Shown here: one piece after another, positions 27,901 to 39,900 of the stretch
Layout: each line of letters starts with the position of its first letter
How positions within the stretch are numbered: the stretch's first letter is position 1
Assembly: GCF_921293095.1 (NCBI RefSeq)
Contig: NC_060259.1
Coordinates: forward strand, 27,287,812 to 27,351,811
Direction: 5' to 3'
Source of the DNA: Ischnura elegans
Lineage: Eukaryota; Arthropoda; Insecta; Odonata; Coenagrionidae
Length of the DNA: 64,000 nt
The notes under the pieces: model-generated
What the model was told of the DNA's origin: nothing
The model's input: the letters and a program-made list of their open reading frames with translations, nothing else
Database searches by the model: none
Made by a program: the position numbers and the translations under genes

Positions 27901-30900
27901 AGTGGGAAAACAGCTGTCAGAGGTGGACTATTCCACAGATTCCATAGTGAATTTTCTGTGTAATACTACTAAACGTCAAGATAATCATATATCCTGGTGA
28001 TGGTGGTCACTGAATGTTAGGGGAAGCCTCTTATTTTTGATAAGTCTCCAAGAACATAATTTATTTGAAGATATCTTATGTTTTTTTCTTTTAATTTGGG
28101 AGAGAGAACTGTTTTGACCATGTATGGCTAGTAATTCTCTAATGCTCTGGACTTGTTTGAATCTTAGAAAAAATTTCAAGATTTCTCTGTTATTGTCTGA
28201 TTGATCTTGGGAACTTAGTCAATATTTTAATGTCTTATCACATCTTAAGTTTAATGAATTCCATTTATTATTACCTTTATAACTACCTCACTAGTTTTCA
28301 TCATATCACCTAAGTATTCTTTCTGGTCACCCATTGGACCTTCGGTTATCTCAGATAAATAGATCAATGTATTTAGGTAGAAGCTTTAGAGAGAAGAGGT
28401 AGAAGAGTGTATTTTGAAATAAATATTTCAGAGGAACATTTGAGGAACAGAGGAACACTTAACTTTTACACCAATCTATTGTTTCCTTGAACAAAGGAAA
28501 ACTTAAAGGTACTGATGTGTCAACTATAATGAGAAAAAGTTAATGGGATGATAATTATGAAAGACGCTAAATCAATAATATTCACATCCATCATAGAAAA
28601 AAAATTGCATTGTTGGATTTTCCCTTTCACAAATAATAAACGGCTCTTCAGGACAAAAAAAAATTATAAGAGGAGGCATTGTTTTGCGCCTGGAATTAAG
28701 TTATCTTCCTGGATGATACAGAGGCGTATTGAAAGTAAGGTCTCCTATTTAAAAAAAATAGGAAATATATTTATTCTCACTTAGCGTATATCATTGGAAT
28801 GGCTGATCATTTTGATATTTTTCTACATCGTCGCCTTGATGATCAATTACTTATTGCATCCTAGTAACTAGTCTTTTAATGCTGGCATCGTACCACTCTC
28901 ATGCCACATTGTGAAGCCAACTGACGACTGCATCTTGCACTTGCATGTCTGACTTTAATTTCTGTCCCCCAACGAGCTTTTTGAAGGCAGGAAAAATGCT
29001 GTTGTCACTCGGGGCAACTTTCAGGCTGTAAGGAGTGTGGTCGATGATGTCCCAACCCAATTCATTGAGGTGGGCAATCGTTTGATGACACATGTGGATG
29101 TGATTTTTCTTGTGTTCATTGGTGAGCTGCTTAGGTACGCATCTGGCAAACACCTTGTTGTAAATGAGGACATAATATTCTGCACGGAGCTGTAGGCACA
29201 CCAGCCATTAAGATTTACTTAATCTCATGAAGGGTTGTTCTTTAAGTATTGCCCTTCATCTCGTCAATTCAAGCCAGCATTGATTCTGGTAAATTCAGCC
29301 TCCCTGACCACTGCTCATCGTAGATGTTTTCCCATACATCTGAAAATTCCTGGCACTATATCCGCCTGTATTTGATGCCATTACATTTCTCACTGTTCAC
29401 TTCCACTAACTGGTGAAAAATTTCTATTGGAACCTTTTCTGCATTGTAAAATAAATGACTGAGCATAATACGCACCTTGTGGGTGAGCTGAGAGGTCACG
29501 TGGGTGGTCCTACACTAAGTCAAAGGAACCAAAGAATGCAGTTATGTAGTCATATTTCGCCTAGCGACTCATGTGTGGAAGAGACGTTGTTGTAGACCTT
29601 ACTTTTCAATACACCCTCATAATTTATAATGATTTCCTGGCTGATGACTGAGAATTATATTGAAAAATTCTGTAGGCTTCCCCAAATGCCTTCGAGACAC
29701 TTCACTGTTCATTGTTATCTCATTTGAAATGTTATTATTCACTGCAGAGAGGTTGGGGGAGGTGGTGATGCAGATAATCAGCTACCACCTGAAGAAGGGC
29801 CTCAGGAGTTGACTTTGGATGAATGGAAGGCATTACGTGGCAACCGACAGAAACCAACATTCAACATTCGAAAAGCTGGTGAAGGTGAAGATATGACTCA
29901 GTGGAAGAAGATGTATGCTTTGAAAAAGAAGGAGGGGGAGGAAGAGGATGAGGAGGAAGAGGTAAGAATTAAGTGGGGTAAGGGGGTGTCCATCTGAGTG
30001 TTGCTTTGGTTCTGCTACCTGTTTTGCCCGTCTACAAATTATGAAGTGTGATTTTTGTGATTGAATTGATGAAATTGATTATGAAATTTGATTGAAGTCC
30101 GAACCATTTCTCTTTTCAAGATGAGCATTCATTTCCAAAACTAAACTTAGGATAACTAATAACAAAAAGAAATGGTAACTAGCGACAAAATAATTTTCTT
30201 GAAAGGATTTTTGTTGTTTGAGACCAGCATCATAAACTCATTTTAATTGTTTAAAGGAACCATATTAGGGTGTTCAAGGAAAGCATGGACTCACCCTCTG
30301 GAACATGTCATTTTATTATACAGTAGAATCTCACTTAAGAAACTTTCAGTGGAGAACCGAAAAAAAGTGTCATAACTGAGGAAGTTTCATGTGTGAAGTT
30401 TTATGCTAAGGGAGCATGAAGCCCTTCTCTATTGGGTCTGGTATTTTTCCAGGTTTCAGTTACTCATTTGCAGGCAAGAAAAGGTAGCGTAATACACCCA
30501 TGTCTTGTATAGCGCAATTTCGATTAGCGCAATTTCGATTTAGCGCAAAGTCGTTCCTCGGGGAAACATTGCAACACAGTGTAGCCTAATCAAAAATCTT
30601 AAACGCTCTCGTGATAAAACGTGAACTTGCGCTAAGTACACACGAAATTTCTATCAATTTACGCATAGTAATATTATTTCTTGCCTCAAATCTTCTTTTT
30701 AGTTTATATATTAATCGAAATTCATTGCTGCGCAATTGCCAAAAGTATTACTCGTCATTGGGTCTAGATAGCCGGCCTACCAAAGATTTATCTCGTCTCC
30801 TTAACAGAATGATAATAAATAATTTAGATCGTTAATTAAGCGTGGGGCTAGTGGAAATGAGTTTTTTTTTCAGCAATACGGTTTGAGACGTATTTTTGCC

Positions 30901-33900
30901 GTCGTAGGTTACCGGGCGATCGACTTCCAGGTAGAGAGTCTACGCTAAAGCCTTCAAGGTCATCGGTATTCACGATGGGAGAAATGGAGCGGTAGCCGAG
31001 TTGAGCATGAATAGCATCAACACATAAAAGGGTCCGCTATAGAGTCTCAAACACAATGGCTTCGTTCTCTCCCCGCAGTCTTAGGCCTTCTGCGTCTCAG
31101 GAATACAGTTCAGCAGTGGAAGGTGATTTAGATAGAGCCATACAGAGTAAAAACCAAGAGAATATGGCAAAAAATAGGAATGCGTGTAGAAAAATCAAGA
31201 ATTTATCAATAAAAACTATAAACCTAGAAGAGGACTTGAGAGAGGTCAATTGCTTTGAGAATGGAGAGCGTCAAAGCGATATTGCGCGGAAATTTAAACT
31301 CACGATGCCTTATTCTGAATAAAGACGAAGCTAAAATATCAGTGACCTCAGCCGCACCAACTTCAACCAAGCGGTCTACACACACGGAAAGTTCATGGTG
31401 AATCAGTACAAAAAGACGAGAGTGGTAATCGCTCCGAGACATTAAGTGAAAGCTCCGGTTGGTTCCAGAATTTGAACGGCAAGCAGGTATTTTCAGTGCG
31501 GCGATATCAGGTGAATCTGCAAGTGTTGATAGCGCAGTCACCGCAACATTTTCTGATGAACTCGAGGCTGTGATTGAAAGTGGCTCCTTTCCCCCTCAAC
31601 CAGTTTTTAGTGTTGACGAGACGATATTGTTTTGGAAAAGAATGCAATCTCGTTCATTCATTTTCAGGGAAGGAAAACCTGGGTCTGGTTTCAAGGCATT
31701 TAAAGACTTTCACGTAGCTGCTAATGACTCGGACGACTTCAAATTAAAATGATTTATCATTCATAAACTCCGCTAGCTATGAAATGGCGTTCAAAGTAGC
31801 ATTTTCCTGTCATTTCGATGAGCGGCAAAAGGGCCTGAGTGACATAATAGTTGTTTTTAGACTAGTTTGAAAAATCGTCTACTGCCGGCAACACATTACG
31901 ATCCCCTGAGATAGCAGATGTTAGCCTACCCGCACGACAGGAGGGAATTTCAAAAGCACGTAAGAATTTTTTTTTAACGTGAATAAAAGTCTTTGAATAC
32001 GTGCATACTATCTTTAAAGATGTTTTAAACTATAAACATTTTATAAATAATGTTTTCTAAGGCTTTTTATGGGAATATAGATGTTTTAGAGGAAATTCAA
32101 TACCCAAGACCTATGCTACCAGGAACGCATCCCTATCTTCCCAATGTTAAAACGCTCTCGTATAACGCAAATTCGTATAGCGCAAAGACCCCAAGGAACG
32201 CATCCCTTGCGCTATACGAGACATGGGTGTAATCTTATTTACTCACATGCAACACGACGGATGATGTGTTACCTAAAGAGAAACAAACTTGCATTCCAGA
32301 ACAATGTTTCCAATGGTTGAACGTCTTGGTCTAATTGTTAGCATTTCCTTCATTAAGGCTGTACTCTAGGGAAATTTTGTCATGGTGATGCTAAATGATA
32401 GCAGAGAAGCCAATTTTCGAAAACAATGGGCTCTTTATCAGCAGTTTTCTGGCAATTCATTTTATCACCTGTAGACATACTAAGATTAGAGAATAACGAA
32501 TTGAGATACCTGAGGAAAGTCATCCAAATTAACCCCATTATTAGAAAGTAATTTTTCGCTAATGCATCATGAAGGCTTAGCACCCTGTGTGCCTGGGTTC
32601 AAGTCCCGGCAGTGGCAGACACTTTTCAGGGATGACCCTATCCGCACTTGATTGTTGTGTGAAGGATACTTACAGTGCAACACTGTCTGGCAGATGCGAC
32701 TTGTTTCCCTTTCATTACGAGCTGGCTAATGCCGACACAGGGTTTCTATCAACCATTCCCTTCTTACCGTTATCTCATGGTGCAAATGACCTCAGTCTGT
32801 TAACTCCTCCATATACCATACGATAGAGAATCCAAGCACATGATCTGGGATATCATGAAATTAAGATTTTTCTGGTGTTTATATCACTTCTTTTAACATT
32901 TTGCCAATGGCTGGAGCACACTGGTACAGTTTGGTGGAAAAAATGTTAACTGTATGTTTCTTATGTGTGCATTTGGTGGATGGGCTGGGGACTGATCAAT
33001 AAACAGCGGAATTTTCCTGTTTAGTGACCACATTTTCACATCCAGAGCATGAAGCTGATCCTTAAATATTACCAAGGTCACCCATGCTTTGGTATTTGCA
33101 TTGTATCTTGTTGGCAACTGTTTTACATGTTTGAAGCACCTAGGAATTTTTGATTGGCCAATCACTAGTTGCAATACACTGTGACTTTAATGCCATAATA
33201 CAAGTTACAATAAGTTTTTATGTACAGTGGAACTTGGTTAGTAGTTCCTCTTTGGCACGTTTTCATCCTTAACATGGCGATTTCTCTCAGTCCCAGTACC
33301 ATCCGAATAAATTGCAGGTAAAACTATTCTGTTAGTATGTTTCAAATGGTGACGCTATCCTGGGTAGTAATATTAATTACTTGTCATGACGCAACCCGCA
33401 AGTCGTTTACTCGTATTTTTTAAGGTGACAACTTTTGAATTCATAAGTTATTTTATTATTATCAGCCATAAACCTTCTTACTTTCATCACTTCTCTTTCA
33501 ATAACCGTGACGCATCTAAATGCATTTCTCTATGCAAGGAGTATGTGTGTCAATTGCTTGACAAGTGTTGCAGGAGGAGACAATGCTTTGGATCTACACG
33601 CAAAGCATAACGCAAAAATACTTGATCTCAGCACAAGAAATAGAAAGTAGACTACATTGGACAAATTTTTTATGTAAATTTAAACAGTTAATTATGAAAA
33701 TGTGCTTGTAATAATCTTTAAGTGTGTTATTAATCATGATATCAATATCGATATATCAATCAGTATAACATTCAATAGGGTTTCGTTCCAAGGACGAATG
33801 CGTAAGGCGGTTGCCATCAATAATGTTTAATAAAGTTTTGTCAATTTTTAAGATGTTTTAAAACAACCAAATGATCTACTCAGAGTTATTGTCATATTCT

Positions 33901-36900
33901 CTGAAAAAGAAGAAATTACTTGCAAAGAAATTACTTGTTAGCTTAACTTGTCCTCTTAAAACATATACGTGACAAATCAGGGGAGAATGACACCATTTTT
34001 ATGTAATTGTTTCATGGAAATCCGTGAAACATTGATTTTCATTCACATGGTACTGTTTTTGCAATGTAGTGCTCATTTTCTTGATTTTCAATGTGGGAAG
34101 AGTTCAGGAAGACGATCCTATGAGAACTTCCAAAAGTAATTGTAATTATGACGACTTTTCCACAGAGTGCAATTACCCCAATTGCTATTACCTACTTGCC
34201 TGTTTAGTAAGTTTTCCTGGATTGTACATTCATTTTTTGCGGTCCCTTCAGAAACATACTAAACAAGCTCTACTTCATTTAATAAACCCATTATTTAAAT
34301 AGCCCAGTAATGGCTGTCAGTGCTAATGATCGCTGTTTGTCGGTCACGTTTTGTATTTCCAGCATTTATCACATCTTCTTTCTTTTCAAACTTTATCATA
34401 TAAAATTATGGACTAAATCAATGTTGTAAACATTCCAACTGGAGTTCACACATTATAATTATTACATAGCTGGATAGTCAAAAATCCCTACATCCATTTC
34501 ATGTGGTGAATATTTTCCTTGCAGGCATAACGAGGTGGCATGGTTCAAATTTCTGACAGTAATGATGTTGGGTTCCCCCACGTTCAAAGTTTCACTGGAA
34601 ATGTCAAATTTTTCTTGTTACGTCTCTCTTTCTCTTGTATTTTTAAATACAAATGTGCAAAAGGAAGCCAAAAGATGGTTTTTAATGGCTGATATACAGT
34701 AACTTTTTTAGTGGATAATATAATTTTTTTAGTCAGCACATCGTGATGCAGATAGCCGGAAAACGATAAAACTCTGCGTATAGACAGGGTTCTGCATATG
34801 TTGGAGAGGTAAGAAATTTAATGGGACCTAAAAAAAATGAATGCTTAACAATGCAAAGTAAATTCCTATAATGCAAGTATGGGGTTTAACTGTATTTCGT
34901 CTCATTTTCGTCAAACAAATGGTGCGGGAAAATTATACCTCATGATCAATGCTGGAAAACGATACTTCGGGGAACGATATGTGCGGTAAAAAATTACATT
35001 GTCTGTATGGAACTTTATTTGGGACCAGGAACAGCGAACGATGAATGCAGGAATTATAGATCGGGGTTCCACTGTATTCACATAAAATTTCAACAAGAAT
35101 AGATTGAATCTGCCGTGTAGTGCTTCTCTATTGGCATCCTTCCACAAATCCAGTGCTGGGGCCCTCCACTCACCAGTTGTGTGATTTGTCTTCACGTAAT
35201 GTATTGCTTTGCCACTTCCAACAACACAGGAAAATTTTTGTATTAAATTCGATGTAATGGGGCTAAGCTATCCCCGAGTCAAAAGAGATTGTCTTATCTA
35301 TTATGTCTTGAAGTTGACTTTGATTATTACATGACAACTCACGACGTGAGATATTCTCCTAGGGCATTCACACTTAATCCTGTTCTGTTTAAGTAAAAGC
35401 TTTCCACCTTCCAAAGCTAATAGCTATTCAAGGTCCAACCATGTTTCATTTAAACCCTTTGAGATACAAGTTGAGTCAGTTTTGAATAGGGTACTATGTA
35501 AGCATTGCGAAATAATGAATCTGTCCCGGTCCCAGCGGTTACAAAGTGAATTTTATTATGAAGCTCAACAAATAAGCAACAGCATTTAGGTAGACATACA
35601 TTACGCTACATTTTAATAATTGCGCCACGCTTAAGTTTTCCTTGTGTACTGTGCCCAAGAGTGTCAATTATGGTTCTTTCTTCATAAGTCAAAATGTGCA
35701 TATCCTCAGTGTGCATGTATCATCAAATAATAAGCTTCATTCCTGTGGAATCATGGTGAGTCACTCATAAATTGGATGTGCATAGAGAATGCAAATATCA
35801 AGCAGTCAATTCAATGATTCCAACGGATAAATTTTTAAGCCTCTATTGTATGTTGGACCTAGAAGTCTTCTCTCCAGTTTTAAGCTCAGTATATAAATTG
35901 CTGTCTTCTGTACATTTGAGCCAATAACATGAAATCTCTCCCCCTATCAACTGTTGATAACATTATTGCATTATTTACAACATTTTATTAATCCTGGGAT
36001 GTAAAAAGAAACTATTTTTTGGGAGTTTTACCCAGCAATAGTCCTGTTGCTATTTTGTTTTTTTCATATTCAATAAAGTATAGGTATTTAAGTATTCATC
36101 ATATATGTGACTCTTTACTGTATGTTTCACTAATTTTGATTCTATTGCTAGAGGAAGTTAAACTAGGAAGGCAATGTCTCTGGCTCTGTCCTGGTTCTGA
36201 GGGTATGCACATTTTGACTTATGCTGCTGCATTGGTCTAATCCTGATGCACAAATGTAATTAGTAATTTATCAACTCTCTTTTTTAGTGATGTTTTTCTA
36301 TCTCATTCCAATGCTTTTTAAAGACACCTGAAGTCTCCCTCCCTTTTTCCTTGAAGTCTCTGGCAACCGGTAGTCCTTAAGAAATCTTCAGATAATCAAG
36401 CTGCTTATGTAATCATAAATTACTTTAAAAAGAAACCCTTTTTGAAATTCTACTTGTACTATCATGTTGTTAAAATGATAATGAAATACTTCCAAAATTA
36501 GATTGGGAGAATATCTTTACTCAAGTGCAAATTCTTGAAAGGGAATTCAGGACAATTAATGAACATTCATTTGTCATTCTGGAGAGTTTGATAGTTCATG
36601 TTCGCTGTTTAGTAGTATTTTTTTTTAATTGCAGGAATATGATGCATCAGAGTACCCGCAGCGTGTGGGGCGTCAGAAGCACCTTCTTGATATTGATATT
36701 CATTTTGCTGACTCAAGACGTGGAACTCGTGGTAGAGGGAGGGGTGGGATGCGGGGTGGCGCTGGTCGTGCTGGTGCTAGCCGCGGTGGGCCAGGCCGGA
36801 TGGGTGGGGGCTCTCCACGAGTTGGGGGGCCACCCGGAGGTGGAAGGGGGCCAGTGGGACCTGGTGGTGATGCCCCCATGGCGGCCGCACCTGGTGCTTC

Positions 36901-39900
36901 GAGTGGAGGTGGCAGTGTGGGGGCCGAGAGTCCAGGACGAGCACCTGTCTCCAGTGATGGTCAACCTCGGAGCAATGCTATATCTGTGAGTATGAGAGCC
37001 ATGACGAAGTGGTGTGGTGCTGCAATAATATGAATGGTATAAATTCTTACAAATGCACAAGCTATGGTGGAAATTATTATAGCTATTCATGTTTAACATT
37101 ATGAAAGTACCTTTGGAACATGTTTCTTGGGCTAAAAGAGACCATTTTATGTGTTCCACTCAGTTTTCCTTTCAGGTCAGCAATCAAATTATTGGCTGAT
37201 TCAGAAATTTTAATTATTCAGATTCTTTCTTTTTGTTTTCCTTTGATTTTTGGGACTATATCTTAATCTTAATTTTAAAAATTAAGGAGTAGAAGTTATT
37301 ACTCAGTCAAATAACTCTTCTCACTACAACTAATACCCTATCTACCTGTAATTTTGAGAGTAATTGATTGCTTTCCCTGGAGAACACATGTAAGCTCATA
37401 TTCAACTACGTATAGCCATTATGACGTTAAGGTATGGTAGTAAAATGAATTTTGCTCAATTTCTGCCATTTTAATTTACAAGTCAATCATTCTGAATACA
37501 GTGGCTTGCCTTATTAAAAAAACTGTTGTTAGAGGATTGGATGTTGCCAAAAGCTGTGCATGTTATCTGGAGGAATGTCAGTGTGGCCTATAACATCTTT
37601 TAAATTACCGTATTCAGCATTAATTGGATATAGAATAGGGGCAACAAGCTGTTTAACAGTGTATTATCTGGCATTTATTCCTTCTTTGATTAAAAAAAAT
37701 CCTTCATCATCAAAATCAATCATCATCAAAAGGGATGACTGTATAATTTGAATATTGCAGTATGATCAGTACTGATTCCACAGATTGCAATTACCCCGAC
37801 TGCTACTATTCACTTTCCTCATTAGCACATTTTCCTGGTTAGTACGTTCATTTTTTGTGATCCCTTCAGAAACGTACTAAACAAGTTCCACTGTATTTTA
37901 AAACTGCATCGGCACCTGAAGGCAATTAACATTTTATCAGTCCAAGTTACTGTTCCCAATGAAAAGCAGCAATGGGAGTTTTTCACTTGAGAGCAAAATA
38001 CCATAGAAATTGGAGCTACTGGGTCAGTTTTGTATTGGGTCATTCGATCCACAGGGTTATCAAAAAGGATACTTATAAGAAGTAAACCGCAGTCCCGACA
38101 GTACTGATCGGAAAGTTTCCCCGACAGTGCCATGTGTGGAAAATATTCTGCAAATGTCTTCATCATTAGATTGGAAAATTGCAGAATAAGCCAAAAGACC
38201 GAGAAACACTTTTGATTCCATCAAATCAACATTTTGTAGCTCCAGCCTGCTATCCCTTTTATACTTCTCCGTTCGCTCATCAAAAATCTGAGATCAATCA
38301 GCAGGAGGCTCAACATCCTTACTTGTCATGCAATCCTTCAAAGTCAATAATTTGAAATAATGTAGATGAAATGTGTTGGCGCAGGTTGGGTAAGAAAGAA
38401 AGAACATCCATTCTCTTTGACGCTCAACGGAAGACTCCGCCTTTTTATTAACACAGCTGTCAGCTGTTTTTCAATACATAATTTAGTAGAGATAGATGGC
38501 ACTACTTGTATGCCATGGAATGCCTTGAAAATATTGCAACTCCCAACAAAATGTCTCTTGCATTTCAATGTTTTACCTTGGTGATTCCCAAGCCCTTATT
38601 ATTTATTCTTGTGGTAAAACTCCAGGCTTAGATGTTCTGTCCCCAATTACTTAATAAATAATAAAAAGTGAGACTTACTGCCCAAACACAGGCACATGAA
38701 TGTTGCACTCCAGACGTGGGCATGCTAAATTTTGGGGGATTCCATTGGATCCAAATCGCAAAATACATTATATGCGTAGTGCCTACTAGAGGTACAAGAA
38801 ATTTACCACTTTTTTTGTAATTATTTATAACATAATAAAAATATTTCCAATAAAAACTGAACTCATTTGTTTTGCCTTTGCCTTAAGAAAAAACTTGAAT
38901 AGTCCTTTATTCTTTCATAATTTATTTTAGAAAAATTAAATACTGAATTATCCATATTTTGCTACTAAAAATGCCTCCTAACTAGGGATGTGCGAGTACT
39001 CGAAAATTCGAGTTGAGTAGTTGGTTTTCGACTCGAGTGTTTCGAGTAGCATTATGAATGTGAAGTCGAGTAGAGTAGTTTTGGTCACAGAGTTGTCAAG
39101 GCCAGTTAAAGTCAATAAATGGTTTAATTGCCTTGGCAGGGGAGTTTCAGCTTGCTGTTTACGTAGCAGTTGGCCACTATAGTAGTCGACGTGGGCGCCG
39201 AATACCTTTTCGTCAGCCATGGCGGGTGACCTTCTTCTGACCTTGCGGCGTATTCATAGTGAACTGCTGCTTCATTCATTATTTTCTTTACTCAAATGCC
39301 AAGAGAATATGTAAAAATGGTTGAGATTTCCATGAGAAATATGTAAATTTTAGGTTTTAGCGGACAATGCTGGTCTTTCCTAGTGTTGTGGTGCCATCTG
39401 TAGCGTATTTAAGTACTACGTACGCGTGATATTAACTTTGGTTTATTCCTTTGTTACGTTTAGTATTCTTTTTGAACCTACAAAAAAAGTTGCTAAGGCT
39501 AATTAAAGGAAGTGGGAAATAATTTTTTTTTTTTTTATTTTGTCCACAAAGCTAAAGATAAGTTCTATAGATCATTCGCTGCGTCCACTTAATTTCCATG
39601 AAGATTCAAGATCCATCAAAATTGTTGATATCATTTGTAATAAAAATCCCAAGGTTGCCGAGTACCGAAATTTTGGCAAGGAAATGCTGTCCAGCCACAA
39701 AAATGTATTGCGAAAGACAGTATTCTGCTGGCATAAATTCTATAACATGTAGATGTCAAAACCTGTTGCCTGAGGATGTAGAACAATTGTTTTTTTTCTG
39801 CATGAGAATTTGAAAGGATCAAATGTTAAATGGTTCATTTACATAAATAATCTTTATTGTGCAAATGCCTATACTGAGTGTTCTTCCTAGCACTTTGAAT

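Larger units (their letters stand above)
30495..32229 (+). mobile_element. Tigger/pogo-type element with transposase relics
   Basis: Ends CACCCATGTCTTGTATAGCG and the complement of CGCTATACGAGACATGGGTG, each beside TA. Plus-strand frames hold the N-terminal helix-turn-helix region (31056-31322, with NCFENGERQSDIARKFKL) and part of the DDE domain (31459-31752, with VFSVDETILFWKRMQSR and PGSGFKAFKD). These are motifs of Tigger/jerky (CENP-B-like) transposases. The frames are separated by shifts and the catalytic C-terminal half is missing, so it is a dead, internally deleted copy. Confidence 0.8.

Noticed and set aside
36525..37159. Long overlapping ORFs of 154 and 148 residues on both strands
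   Set aside because: They are frame shadows of the GC-rich RGG exon (36635-36985), whose correct frame is fixed by LDIDIHFAD and splice phases.
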